From the NCBI RefSeq assembly GCF_001278035.1, contig NZ_CP009452.1, forward strand, positions 3,443,501-3,507,500: a stretch of DNA of 64,000 nt, written 5' to 3'. This stretch comes from Sphingopyxis sp. 113P3 (GTDB lineage Bacteria; Pseudomonadota; Alphaproteobacteria; Sphingomonadales; Sphingomonadaceae). The notes beneath the pieces were generated by a model. It did no database searches and was not told the origin of the DNA. It worked only from the letters and a program-made list of their open reading frames with translations. The first letter of the stretch is position 1. Each line of letters opens with the position of its first letter. The translations under genes and the position numbers were made by a program. Positions 42,788-51,421 of the stretch are shown piece after piece.

Positions 42788-43282
42788 TTACAGCGCGTAG
42801 GGGCTCACATTCAGGTGCCGACAGACGTTGCACATGCGATGGCCCGGCCCCTCGCTCTTGAAGGGCTGGCGGCACCGTAAGCACGGCCGCTCTTGGGCCG
42901 CTGACCTGACTTGTTTGACGCCCGTTCCCGGCTCGTCCGCCGCGACAATGCCGTTCTCCCGGCGCGGGCCTAGGTCGAACTCGATGTCGCCCTTGCGGAT
43001 GCGGTAATTCAGCTCCCCGGCGAGAAAGCCCAGGGAGCGGGCCTCTCCCCATGTCATGCCAACCCGGAGCTGGGCCCAGCGGGAGCCGGGGCGGGCGGTG
43101 TAATTCAGCGCGGCAATTTTGCGGTCGTTCACCGCTTCTTGCTCCCCCTGGGCGGTTTGCAGTCTGGCCTGCCAGGGGAGCGGGGCGGCTGGGCCGGGTA
43201 CGGGCTCTGTTGCGCCGGGCGATGGGGATGTGGCGAGTGGCGGGGGCCGCCAGGTGGGCGCATCACTGTTCGTCCCCCTCAT
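42788..43282 (-). CDS. Hypothetical protein with C-terminal zinc-ribbon
   Basis: 164 residues: a proline-rich N-terminus, a middle part (AALNYTARPGSRWAQLRVGMTWGEARSLGFLAGELNYRIRKGDIEFDL), and a C-terminal two-pair cysteine motif PCLRCRQPF...MCNVCRH that should bind zinc. No family is recognised. The start at 43282 overlaps the upstream gene by 20 bp. It is the last gene of the minus-strand module before the restriction endonuclease gene. Zinc-ribbon proteins in phages often bind DNA or control late genes, but that is only a suggestion. Confidence 0.55.
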   Translation of the reverse strand: MRGTNSDAPTWRPPPLATSPSPGATEPVPGPAAPLPWQARLQTAQGEQEAVNDRKIAALNYTARPGSRWAQLRVGMTWGEARSLGFLAGELNYRIRKGDIEFDLGPRRENGIVAADEPGTGVKQVRSAAQERPCLRCRQPFKSEGPGHRMCNVCRHLNVSPYAL

Positions 43283-43577
43283 CGTCGGGGTCCGGCTCGT
43301 CGCGCTGCCACTCAAGATCGCCGCCGTGCAGCGCAAGGGCCTCGTCCCGCGCGTCATGGTAGCGAAGGTTCATGGTCGGCTCGCCATTGAACACATCGAG
43401 GTCCGACTGCCGGGGCTCCCGACCGTTCCGCAGGTCCGCAAGGGCGCGGTCCAGCGCCTCGGTGCGCGCTTCCCGAACGAGCCGGGCAGCCAGCTCGTCG
43501 GCCGTCTCCTGCTTGGACTGGCTGCCGTACCGCTCCACCCAGCCATCGGCCAACATTGCCGAGATGGGGTCGCTCAC
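43263..43577 (-). CDS. Small acidic hypothetical protein
   Basis: 104 residues, strongly charged, with a helical middle (KQETADELAARLVREARTEALDRALADLRNG) and an acidic tail (DEPDPDDEGDEQ). The GTG start at 43577 overlaps the stop of the preceding gene (GTGA), so it is translated in line with the terminase cluster. No family is recognised. The gene order terminase - unknown - small acidic protein is where full phages carry portal or scaffold genes, but nothing in this protein supports such a role. Confidence 0.55.
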   Translation of the reverse strand: MSDPISAMLADGWVERYGSQSKQETADELAARLVREARTEALDRALADLRNGREPRQSDLDVFNGEPTMNLRYHDARDEALALHGGDLEWQRDEPDPDDEGDEQ

Positions 43578-44401
43578 CGACCCGCCTCCCCGAGTGACTT
43601 GAGGCTCTTGGCCGCCTTGGCGGCCGGGGCGTCCCGCATCGCCAGAATATCGCCGTAACGCTTCACCAGGGCAGAGCTCGACGCGGTAAGGCGCTGCAAG
43701 GCCGCGTCGGTGGCGGCGAGCTGGGCATTGTCCACCGGGGCGAATTGCGCGGCTGCACGGGCCCGGAGGGTGGCATGGGTTTCGGGGGTGAGCCCAGAGA
43801 GGAACGGCTGAGCATGGATGACCGCTGCCACGGTCGCCACGTCGCCCCCGTCCACTGCTTGCGCGACGAACTGCATCCGCTGCTCGGGCTTCTTCATCGC
43901 CTTGATGTGCGCGCGAACCTCGGCTGCCAGGGCGAGCCCTTCGGCCGTCTTGCGCGTCGGGTGGTCAAGCGCGGTCGCCACGCGGGTTTCCAGCGTCTGC
44001 CGGTAGCCGTTCAGCTCCTTCACGCGGCGGTCGATGGCCGGGCTAACGCGGGCGAACGCCTGCTCGGCGGCCGCGATGAACTCGGTCGCATCCACAACGC
44101 GCGTCGGCTTGCCCTTCACCATCCGCACATCACCGCTAATCTCGGTACGGCCACCGCGCTCGACGGGGTGCTGGCGACGGCGGGCCGGGGCGGCGATGGC
44201 CTGCAAGTCGCGTTCGGCGTCGTTCATCCGGCCGAACAGGTCGTAGCAGAGGCGCAGCCCCTCCCGCGCCGCCGACAGGACGGTGACGCCCAGGGTGTCG
44301 GGCTGGTTGAGCGCGGCCCCGATGCCCAAGAGGCTGTCGGGGTGCAGGGACATGGGCACGTCCCCACGAACGGGCACGGAATCATCGAACGGGGTGGGCA
44401 T
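43574..44401 (-). CDS. Hypothetical helical protein downstream of terminase
   Basis: 275 residues, rich in alanine and mostly helical (DATEFIAAAEQAFARVSPAIDRRVKELNGYRQTLETRVATALDHPT, DAALQRLTASSSALVKRYGDIL). No transmembrane segment or known motif. It starts 14 bp after the large-terminase stop. Its position is that of a portal protein in a complete phage, but length and helical composition do not fit a portal. A capsid-associated or scaffold-like role in a satellite is an open possibility without sequence support. Confidence 0.6.
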   Translation of the reverse strand: MPTPFDDSVPVRGDVPMSLHPDSLLGIGAALNQPDTLGVTVLSAAREGLRLCYDLFGRMNDAERDLQAIAAPARRRQHPVERGGRTEISGDVRMVKGKPTRVVDATEFIAAAEQAFARVSPAIDRRVKELNGYRQTLETRVATALDHPTRKTAEGLALAAEVRAHIKAMKKPEQRMQFVAQAVDGGDVATVAAVIHAQPFLSGLTPETHATLRARAAAQFAPVDNAQLAATDAALQRLTASSSALVKRYGDILAMRDAPAAKAAKSLKSLGEAGR

Positions 44402-44415
44402 GGTTGGCTCCTTTC

Positions 44416-45765
44416 TCAGTAGTTGCCCGCCGAGACCCGGCCGGTTCCCCAGCGGACGTTGGCGTGCATGACGGCGTAGCGAGCAGCGTCGGCGGCATGG
44501 TCGGGGCCGTCGGTCATCACGTCCTCGGGCCGGGACGAGTCACGTTCGAGGAAGGGGACGGTCTGCCAGAAGTACCGGCACCGGGCGGTGATCCACATGC
44601 CCGGAAGGCCGTTCCGCTCCTTTGCGTTGTAGAGGCGCTCGCGCATTGCGGCCCAGCCAGCCACGCGCTCCTTGCGCGGGCGTTGTAGGGCAATGCCGTG
44701 GCGTTGCAGGACGTTGAGCAGCGTGTCTTCGAGCCCGTAGGCGTCGTCGCCAACGCCATGCGGATGCACACCCCACCGGCCGCACATTTCCTTGATCGCT
44801 TCGGCCAGCTTGCCGGGCGGCCAGTTGAGCCCAAGGTTGGGATCGTTGGGGTGAACGGTGGCAAGCTCGTCGAGCAAGATCAGGCTGTCTTTTGGGAACG
44901 GGCCCACGTCGCCCGGAGCCTTGAGGCAGACATAGGTGACGGACGGCGCAGAGCTGCCCCAATCCATCGCGAGGAACGGCCGCCATGCCTTGCGAACGAC
45001 GGGATACGGCCATGCCACTGGGAGCCGGTGAATGCGCTCGTCCAGCGCCCCGCCGAAATAGGCCCCGCGCGCAATGTTCCAGTCGCCGTTCACCCAGGCG
45101 CGGAACAGCTCTTCGTCGTTACCGCAGGCGGCCTTCAACCGGCGCTCGTAATCCTCATGGTCGAGGTGCGGATTGTCGGTGAGCGTCGAGGGGCAATTCA
45201 CCCAGGTCTCGCCATCGACCTGATACGGGTGCCAGGCGAGCGACTTGGCGATGAAATTCTGGTGAATGAGCGCGTGAAGCGGCCCACCGGGGTTGGCAGT
45301 ACGAACCTCTCGCAAGGGGATGCCTTCGGGCGCGCGCAGGTTGGACTTGAGAAGGTCAACCCAGCGGCGATCACGCACCAGGCCGAACTCGTCGATCACG
45401 AGCAACGTGAACGAGCGGCCCTGGAATTTCTTGTAGGCGTTGGGCCCGTCGAGCTGCCCGCACTCCACGATGGCCCCATTGGGCAGCCGGAAGGTGTGTT
45501 CGGCGCGGTTGTGGCGGACGCCCTTGCCGTAGGCGGTCGAGAGGAGCTGATCGAGCTGTTCTTCAAGCTCGGTCACGGCCTTGTGCGTCTCGCGAACGAC
45601 AAGGGGCCGGGCCTGTGCGCCGTATTTCTCAACGTGGCGCAGGATCAGCAGCAGGGCAGCGGTGGACTTGCCGCCACCACGGCCACCGGCCAGCAGCAGG
45701 TTCCATTTCTCAGGGACCGCAAGGACGGTGGACTGGTAGGGTGTGGGCGAGATGGCCTCGATCAT
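44416..45765 (-). CDS. Phage terminase large subunit
   Basis: 449 residues with both terminase activities. ATPase: LLLAGGRGGGKSTAALL (Walker A, near residue 25-40), LLVIDEFGLV (Walker B) and RTANPGGPLHALI (coupling motif). Nuclease: FLAMDWGSSAPSV, a middle acidic stretch VGDDAYGLEDTL, and the terminal TDGPDHAADAARYAVM. It packages DNA into a procapsid and cuts it. The ATG at 45765 overlaps the stop of the small gene before it (ATGA). An intact large subunit without structural genes is what makes the element satellite-like. Confidence 0.9.
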   Translation of the reverse strand: MIEAISPTPYQSTVLAVPEKWNLLLAGGRGGGKSTAALLLILRHVEKYGAQARPLVVRETHKAVTELEEQLDQLLSTAYGKGVRHNRAEHTFRLPNGAIVECGQLDGPNAYKKFQGRSFTLLVIDEFGLVRDRRWVDLLKSNLRAPEGIPLREVRTANPGGPLHALIHQNFIAKSLAWHPYQVDGETWVNCPSTLTDNPHLDHEDYERRLKAACGNDEELFRAWVNGDWNIARGAYFGGALDERIHRLPVAWPYPVVRKAWRPFLAMDWGSSAPSVTYVCLKAPGDVGPFPKDSLILLDELATVHPNDPNLGLNWPPGKLAEAIKEMCGRWGVHPHGVGDDAYGLEDTLLNVLQRHGIALQRPRKERVAGWAAMRERLYNAKERNGLPGMWITARCRYFWQTVPFLERDSSRPEDVMTDGPDHAADAARYAVMHANVRWGTGRVSAGNY

Positions 45766-45962
45766 CGCGGCGGGCTCCACGGCCGGGCGCGGGTCGGGCT
45801 GCCGTCAGCGTTCCGGCCGCCAGTATAGGTGGCAGGCTTCACCTGGCGTCGGCCGTACACGGGCGCACCGCCAGCGGTCACACCGACCTGCACGTGCTCG
45901 AACTCGCCCATGTCGCCAGGCTCGAACATATAGGGCATGGGGTCGGGGATGGGCTCAGCCAT
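45762..45962 (-). CDS. Small protein between the terminase subunits
   Basis: 66 residues (AEPIPDPMPYMFEPGDMGEF, VTAGGAPVYGRRQVKPATYTGG), proline- and glycine-rich, probably with little fixed structure. It overlaps the terminase-small-like gene by 8 bp at the start and the large terminase by 4 bp at the end, so it is surely part of the packaging operon. No known family. Confidence 0.55.
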   Translation of the reverse strand: MAEPIPDPMPYMFEPGDMGEFEHVQVGVTAGGAPVYGRRQVKPATYTGGRNADGSPTRARPWSPPR

Positions 45963-46407
45963 CGGCGCTCTCCGGGGCGGGCAGGCGGCCTGGCTCCTGC
46001 ACGACGCGGATGGCGCGCAGATAGGCTTCGGGCGTCTGGCTATCGGGCAGGTTGATGGTGATGTTCGGCCGGGCTTCGGGCGTGTCGCCCTCACGCCAGC
46101 CCAGCCGGGCCTTGGTAAGGTAGATCATCGCTACGATGTTGCCGTTCCGGGCAGCGTTCAGCAGGTGGTGGGTGAGCTCGTCGCCCAGGGCAGCGAGCCC
46201 TCGGCCGAACGCTTCATCCACCTCGGCATTGGCCTTGCGGATCACGTCGAGCGTCTTGACGTGAATGCCGAGCTGTTTGGCTATGGTGCGCTGGTCCTGC
46301 CCTTCGGCAGCCATGGCCTCGATCGCCGCCAACCCAGCAGGCGTGATCGTGACCGGGGCGGTCTTGCCGCGACCAGCGCGGGTTATGAGTGCGGTTTTGC
46401 TGCTCAT
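45955..46407 (-). CDS. Terminase small subunit-like DNA-binding protein
   Basis: 150 residues: a helix-turn-helix (AIEAMAAEGQDQRTIAKQLGIHVKTLDVIRKANAEVDEAFGRG) followed by ELTHHLLNAARNGNIVAMIYLTKARLGWREGD. The second part closely follows a pattern common in small terminase-like proteins (helical repeat, then KxxxGW). It would recognise the packaging site and recruit the large subunit. The start at 46407 excludes 32 upstream codons without a ribosome-binding site. It is the first gene of the packaging operon, right after the iteron region. Confidence 0.65.
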   Translation of the reverse strand: MSSKTALITRAGRGKTAPVTITPAGLAAIEAMAAEGQDQRTIAKQLGIHVKTLDVIRKANAEVDEAFGRGLAALGDELTHHLLNAARNGNIVAMIYLTKARLGWREGDTPEARPNITINLPDSQTPEAYLRAIRVVQEPGRLPAPESADG

Positions 46408-46916
46408 GCCCCGGAGCATACCCTTAGGTAGGGCGGGGGCTTGGGGGCTTACCCTCTGGAAATGCTGGCATTTGCGGCGCGGCTTGCCATGCAGGGGGAG
46501 CACTCGGGGAGCTGCGAGGTGCCCAGGGGGTGAGCGGGGAATCTTGGACTTGAGAAGGGCTCTCTTTTTAGCGTCGGAAGAGGTGGTTGCGTTAGCCCAG
46601 AGCCCAGGGGGCGGGGCCTCTCTCTAAGTCGCCAGCCTCGACCCGGCTCAGAGCCGACTTGCCAACCCGACTTACCCTAAGCCTCACTACTCCCTAGTAA
46701 TTCTTATTCTCTAAGTCGGGTAAGTCGGTAAGTCGGGTAAGAACTAGGTTTGCTGGCAGCGGCAGCCGTCGCTAGAAGCGCTCCCCACTGGGCTCCCCCC
46801 GGTTTACCCGCCTCCCCGACTTAAACCTGCCTAACCCTCAGTATACATGGGCGATTTCGTAAGGCGGGCCCCGCCTCGACCCGCCTCACGTGAGCCGGGT
46901 AGCAGCGCCTTCCGCC
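46408..46916. other. Iteron-bearing intergenic region, putative replication origin
   Basis: A 509-bp gap with no convincing gene. It holds three head-to-tail TAAGTCGG units (46712-46720, 46721-46728, 46729-46737), inverted copies CCGACTT (46654-46660), CCCGACTTA (46666-46674) and CCCCGACTTA (46814-46823), and an AT-rich stretch (46687-46711). Repeats in both orientations around an AT-rich core next to the primase-helicase gene are what replication origins of P4-like elements look like. Confidence 0.6.
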
Positions 46917-48587
46917 TCAGAACGGCAAGTCGTCGTCCGGCTCGGGCGGCTGGCCCTCGAAGCCCCAGGTCGTGATGCCAGCAGGCCATTCCACCTTGCG
47001 CCCCAGGTGCGCCTCCCAGCGGCGGCGGCATTCGTCCAGCGGCGGAAGCCAGTAACCGCGCCACTGGCGGCGGGCATGGCCTTCGCCCAGGTAGGCACGG
47101 ACGCTCGACGCCCCTGCACCGGCAAGCACACATAGGGCCTCGCCCAGCCCGCGCTCGTGCTCCTCACCAAGGCGGCCTGCCTCCTGCAATGCCCGCGTGG
47201 CGACGAACACGAAGCCGCGCTTCTCGTCGGCCCCGTACAGGCCCGGCACCTCGCCATCGCGCAACATGTTGTGCACCAACCGCGTGGCGGGAGACAGGCT
47301 CATATCCTTCTGTGCTTGCAGCGCGGCCGTCTTCGGCCGGTCCCGCACGTCCCACGCGCCGCTTTCCAGCATCTTGCGCCAATAGGCACCGCGCAGCCAC
47401 TGGAACAGCGCGGCTCGGCCGCCTTCGCGCCACTCGTCCACGATGGCCCCGAAGTAGGCGGCGCTCTGGTTGTGCTCCCCTGCGTCCACGGTCAGCACAA
47501 GGTAGCGCCGGTCGTCGCCCTCGGCCCGGATCACGTGCTCGTCGTTGCTGGCGATGATGAGGCGAAAGAGCTTCTTCGCCATGAAGCCGTCCACGCCCTT
47601 GGGATGCACGAATATCTCATCGCCAGTGATGAGTGTCTTGAGCGTGGCGGCATGCTGCCGGTTGCCGGCAAAGAAGGCCTCATCCGCGAAGATGATGCTC
47701 TTGTCCTGCAGGTGTTTGTTGAAGCTGCCGGTCAGGTGGTCGGGCTTGTCGAGGGTTAGCGTGTGCGGGGCGAACAGCTCCATAAACAGCTTGGCCCAGA
47801 GCGTCTTGCCAGAGCCTTGCGGCCCCCGGAGCACAACGGCCACCTCGGAAGTGCGGTGCGGGTTTTGCAGAGCATCGGCCATCCAGCCGAGCAGGTACCA
47901 GTACGTTTCGTGGTCGCCCCCGCACACGTTCTCCCGCATGTGCGCGAGGAACCGCTGGCACCACACGGGCTCGCCCTCACTGTCGTCGGTCACGTCATCG
48001 CGGCAGGGCCAGCCGCGCCAGAGGTTGAGCACTCCGGGCGGCGGGTCGGTGTCGCCGGGCAGGAACTCCACTCGGTCATAGCGCGGGGTGTTCGGGTGGG
48101 TCAGCCAGGCGGTGGCGAGCGGGGCGCGGACGAGCTGCCCCGTCTTCGGGTCCACGGCGGGCATGAAGCGGTCGATATGCGAATTCTTGAAGTCGCCTAT
48201 GGCCTGGTGAACGAGCTCCCCGCCCGCCGACCAATGCACCACCACCGGCTTGTTGCCGTAGTGGCGGACGAAGGCGTGGTCGTTCAGCTCTTCGGGCATC
48301 GCGCCGTGGGCCCACGTCTCTCGATGCCAGGCAGCCAGCCGGACAAGGCGCGTCACCTCCCGGTCGCGGGCCTCTCCGGGCTCAAGGGTAACGCACAGGC
48401 CGGGGAAGGCGCGGTCGGTGAGGATCGGTCGCAGCTCCTCACCGGACAGGTGCGCGATGTAGGGTATGAGCGCGTCGGGCTCGTTCGAGCCGTGGCAGAT
48501 GCGGGACTGCACGGCGGGGTGCAGGTCGGCCAGCCAGGTGAGCGCAGGGGCCGGGGCCGCCTCAGCGGCGGGAGATGAAGCGGGCAT
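46917..48587 (-). CDS. D5-like primase-helicase (SF3 ATPase)
   Basis: 556 residues. The C-terminal half is a superfamily-3-like helicase: VVLRGPQGSGKTLWAKLF (Walker A), KSIIFADEAFF (Walker B), FRLIIASNDEHVIRAEGDDRRYLVL (sensor/motif C region). The N-terminal half (about 1-200) is unassigned and may hold the primase function. Such proteins start replication of phages and satellites at an adjacent origin, and here an iteron array lies immediately downstream. It is preceded on the same strand by a 124-residue unknown gene and the AlpA gene. Confidence 0.82.
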   Translation of the reverse strand: MPASSPAAEAAPAPALTWLADLHPAVQSRICHGSNEPDALIPYIAHLSGEELRPILTDRAFPGLCVTLEPGEARDREVTRLVRLAAWHRETWAHGAMPEELNDHAFVRHYGNKPVVVHWSAGGELVHQAIGDFKNSHIDRFMPAVDPKTGQLVRAPLATAWLTHPNTPRYDRVEFLPGDTDPPPGVLNLWRGWPCRDDVTDDSEGEPVWCQRFLAHMRENVCGGDHETYWYLLGWMADALQNPHRTSEVAVVLRGPQGSGKTLWAKLFMELFAPHTLTLDKPDHLTGSFNKHLQDKSIIFADEAFFAGNRQHAATLKTLITGDEIFVHPKGVDGFMAKKLFRLIIASNDEHVIRAEGDDRRYLVLTVDAGEHNQSAAYFGAIVDEWREGGRAALFQWLRGAYWRKMLESGAWDVRDRPKTAALQAQKDMSLSPATRLVHNMLRDGEVPGLYGADEKRGFVFVATRALQEAGRLGEEHERGLGEALCVLAGAGASSVRAYLGEGHARRQWRGYWLPPLDECRRRWEAHLGRKVEWPAGITTWGFEGQPPEPDDDLPF

Positions 48588-48614
48588 ATCGGTTTCCGTT
48601 CGTGGGGGAGCTGG

Positions 48615-48989
48615 TCACGAGGAGAGGCGGCATAGGTGGAGGGCGGCGCTGCATTCTGGGTCGAGGGGCGCGGGCGGGGACAGCCTAGGCGGGCCCATGA
48701 GCGGATTGACCAAGCCCCGGCCGTCGGCAGTCGGGAGCCAACCGAACGCGGCAAGGACTGGCCGCCAACCTGCCCGGTGCCGGGCGGCGGTGGCGAGCAT
48801 GCCGTTCACGTCCGTTCGCTTGAGCCCCTGCCGCTTGATGTCGTCCAGTGCTGCCCAGGTGGGCGCGCTGATGGCGCGCACGGCGGCGACGAACTTGATG
48901 AGAGCGGCGGGTGGTTCGCTGGGCGATATAGACAACGGGACCCGGTGGAGCTGGCCCGCGTCATGTCGCTGTGGCGCGGGCCTATCCAT
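48615..48989 (-). CDS. Hypothetical protein between alpA and primase
   Basis: 124 residues, basic, with a helical core (ALIKFVAAVRAISAPTWAALDDIKRQGLKRTDVNGMLATAARHRAGW) resembling a DNA-binding fold, though no family is clear. The ATG at 48989 overlaps the stop of the AlpA gene by 8 bp, so it is co-translated with that regulator. It may be a replication or control accessory protein. Confidence 0.55.
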   Translation of the reverse strand: MDRPAPQRHDAGQLHRVPLSISPSEPPAALIKFVAAVRAISAPTWAALDDIKRQGLKRTDVNGMLATAARHRAGWRPVLAAFGWLPTADGRGLVNPLMGPPRLSPPAPLDPECSAALHLCRLSS

Positions 48990-49242
48990 TTGCCCGATCC
49001 GGCCGGGCGCTCACCGCGTCCCGCCCCTGCTGCGACCGCCGTTCCGCTCCCTCGCCCTCGGCACGGGCGCGAAGCCGGTCGTCCATCCACGCGGTCACCT
49101 CGCTCTCCACGAAGGCGACCTTCTGCGTGCCCAGGGGGACCGGCTTGGGAAACGCCCCGGCCTTGATCTTGCGGTATATCTCAGTCTTGGACAGGGCCAC
49201 GCGGCCCCGCACCTGCTCCATTGTCATGAATCGCTCGGCCAT
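48982..49242 (-). CDS. AlpA-family regulator
   Basis: 86 residues with the short MerR-like helix-turn-helix of AlpA proteins: FMTMEQVRGRVALSKTEIYRKIKAGAFPKPVPLGTQKVAFVESEVTAWMDDRL. AlpA-type proteins control excision and integrase expression in P4-like elements. GGAGGG precedes the ATG at 49242. The extra 25 residues at the C-terminus are basic and unusual. It lies 62 bp downstream of the 227-residue unknown gene that follows the integrase. Confidence 0.88.
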   Translation of the reverse strand: MAERFMTMEQVRGRVALSKTEIYRKIKAGAFPKPVPLGTQKVAFVESEVTAWMDDRLRARAEGEGAERRSQQGRDAVSARPDRANG

Positions 49243-49304
49243 CGCAGCCCTCCAGCTTGGTACTGGTGGGCATCATGGCCAGTCGCGAGAGACGGAGTTG
49301 GGGG

Positions 49305-49988
49305 CTAACTCTTGCGCGCTGCATTCGCCCGGTGCCGCAGCACTTGCTTGTGCAAGTCGCTCAGGTTCTCAGGCGTGTAATGCAGGTCCAGCCGTTCAGC
49401 GATCAGCCAGAGCAACCGGGCGGGTGGATTGCTGTAGCGCAGGTCGTAGGGCCGGTCCTTGTCGAAGAAGTCGCGCCCGAAGCGGGGGCTGAACCGTTGT
49501 CCATGCTTGTCCCCGACCTTGGCTTTCCACCACCGTTCGAGCGCGACCACGACGGGATAGAGCGGAGGGACGGGCGGCGGTTGCGGCAGCCAGGGCTTTG
49601 TGTCCGTGCGTTGATGGGTCTGCCGGTTCCGGCCGGGATTGCCGTCCGCGCGGCCATAGAAGGCATCGAAGAAGGCCGCCCAATCGGTCGGCTCGGCATC
49701 GCCATAGTCGAAGCCGGGCTCGGGCTCGTCGGGGTCGAGATTGCGCTCCAAGTCGCGGTTGGGCGGCGCGACGTTGCGGGCCTCCCAGTCGTCGCGGGCT
49801 ACTTCATACCACTCGGCCACGTCCGCCATGAGCGCGGCCAAGGCGTCGAGGTGCGGGCCCAGGTCAATGCCCGGCCGGGGGCTCTTGCCGCCAAGGACCG
49901 GCTGCCGCGCCGCCTCCACGATGTGCGCTGCCAGCGGCCGGAATGCTTCCGGCTGATACATCGGCTCGGGCTGTGGCTCGTCGCTCAT
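49305..49988 (-). CDS. Hypothetical protein after integrase
   Basis: 227 residues with a helical N-terminal part (LAAHIVEAARQP, LDALAALMADVAEWYEVARDDWEARN), an acidic proline-rich linker and a basic C-terminal part (RFSPRFGRDFFDKDRPYDLRYSNPPARLLWLIAERLDLHYTPE). No family is recognised. Its ATG overlaps the integrase stop (ATGA), so both are translated from one message. Confidence 0.55.
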   Translation of the reverse strand: MSDEPQPEPMYQPEAFRPLAAHIVEAARQPVLGGKSPRPGIDLGPHLDALAALMADVAEWYEVARDDWEARNVAPPNRDLERNLDPDEPEPGFDYGDAEPTDWAAFFDAFYGRADGNPGRNRQTHQRTDTKPWLPQPPPVPPLYPVVVALERWWKAKVGDKHGQRFSPRFGRDFFDKDRPYDLRYSNPPARLLWLIAERLDLHYTPENLSDLHKQVLRHRANAARKS

Positions 49989-51265
49989 TTCAACACGCCC
50001 ATGATGTGCGCCCCGTAGGCTTCGAGCGCCGCCCGCTTCTCGTCCAGATAATCATGCTTGTTGTAGGTGCGTTGCAATCCCGGCTTGGCGTGGCCCAGCA
50101 CCGCGTCGCGCACTTCCTGATTGAAGCCCAGCCGCGCCAGCCGGGTTTCGCAGGTGCGCCGGAAGTCGTGGACGACGAACGGGGGTAACGTCGCCTCGGG
50201 GTCCTTCCGGGCCTTCCGCAGGTGCTTCAAGGCGAGCTCATCCAGCCGGGTCTTCGCCTTCGACCAGCCCGACACCGGCCGCTTGCCCGCCGTGGTCGAG
50301 AACAGGAACAGCTCGCCATCGGGCGTGGCATCGTCGTCATCGTCGCTCACCCAGGTCGGCAGGCCAGCGGCGAAGTCCCACGCGGGCCCGGTGAGGGGGA
50401 CGATATGGCCGCGACGGCTCTTGAACCGCTCCATTGGGATAGCCAGCCACCGCTCTGTCGCGTCGAGCTCGCGCCGCTGGGCATCGCCCCAATCGCTCTT
50501 GCGCTGTCCGGTGAGGATGAGGAGCTGGAACAGCCGCCCGAAGGGATAGGCCATCTCGTCGGCGGCCGCCCATACGGCGCGCAGCTCCTCGTCGGTCAGG
50601 GCCCGCTCACTCACCTGCAATGTCAGGTCGCGGCGCTTCATGCCCGCCATGGGAGAGGCGGCGACGAGCGACTTTTCGGCCGCGTAATTCATCAGCCGGG
50701 ACATCATCTTGCGGACCTCGCGCGCAGTGCCGTGGCGGTCGGTCGCAACAAGGTCGTCCAGCAGCTTGTGAATGTCGGCCTGGCTCACGTCAGCGATCGG
50801 ACGGTTGCCCAAGGTGGGCCAGACGTAATCGCGCAGCACCTGCTCCATCCGGGGCCACGTCTCCACCTGCTTCTTCGCCAGCTCCACCATGCGCTTCGAC
50901 ACGGCTTCGACGCTGTTGGTGTGGCGCAGCAGGTTGGCCTCCCGGCGCTCCGGGCGCGGGTCCTTGCCTTCCAGCGCCTGCCGGATGATGCGCCCGGCTT
51001 CCTCGCGCGCCGCTGCCACGCCAATCGCCGGGTACTGCCCAATGGTGATGCGTTTCTGGCTACCCTTGAGCGGGCGGCCGGTCGGGCTCACCCCGCGCTC
51101 CCCTGGCACCTTGTAGATGACCGACCACGACTTCACGCCCGTCTCGCCGATGCGGAGTACGAGCCCACGCTGGACCGCGTCACCAATCTCGCGACGGCCG
51201 CCGCGCGGTGCAGACAGCCGCGCCACGCCCTCCTCGGTGAATGCCTTTTTGACCCCTCGTGCCAT
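49985..51265 (-). CDS. Tyrosine integrase, P4 type
   Basis: 426 residues: an N-terminal DUF4102 arm-binding domain (RREIGDAVQRGLVLRIGETGVKSWSVIYK, RITIGQYPAIGVAAAREEA), a core-binding domain (about 105-210) and the catalytic domain with Arg in LILTGQRKSDW, HDFRRTCETRLA (His and Arg), GHAKPGLQRTYNKHDY (His and nucleophile Tyr). It recombines the 53-bp repeat at the tRNA-Gly gene; attR lies 156 bp upstream of its start. All catalytic residues are present, so it may still work. Confidence 0.93.
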   Translation of the reverse strand: MARGVKKAFTEEGVARLSAPRGGRREIGDAVQRGLVLRIGETGVKSWSVIYKVPGERGVSPTGRPLKGSQKRITIGQYPAIGVAAAREEAGRIIRQALEGKDPRPERREANLLRHTNSVEAVSKRMVELAKKQVETWPRMEQVLRDYVWPTLGNRPIADVSQADIHKLLDDLVATDRHGTAREVRKMMSRLMNYAAEKSLVAASPMAGMKRRDLTLQVSERALTDEELRAVWAAADEMAYPFGRLFQLLILTGQRKSDWGDAQRRELDATERWLAIPMERFKSRRGHIVPLTGPAWDFAAGLPTWVSDDDDDATPDGELFLFSTTAGKRPVSGWSKAKTRLDELALKHLRKARKDPEATLPPFVVHDFRRTCETRLARLGFNQEVRDAVLGHAKPGLQRTYNKHDYLDEKRAALEAYGAHIMGVLK

Positions 51266-51421
51266 AGTCGTCTCCTAGCCGGGGGAGCATCGGGGGAGCA
51301 GAATTGGACAGGTTTCCCCGGAACCGGCTGGAACGACTAGTGCCTCTAAAATGCAGCATGAGCAAGCACTTGGCTTCTCACAAAGTTTCCGCATGGAACT
51401 CGTCGGGGCCCTTGGGCATGG

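Noticed and set aside
43263..44401. Portal or scaffold genes
   Set aside because: Position fits, but sequence does not; no portal or protease motif is visible.
46620..46830. CRISPR array
   Set aside because: The repeats are 8-9 bp, partly directly adjacent and present in both orientations, which fits iterons and not CRISPR. No cas gene is present.
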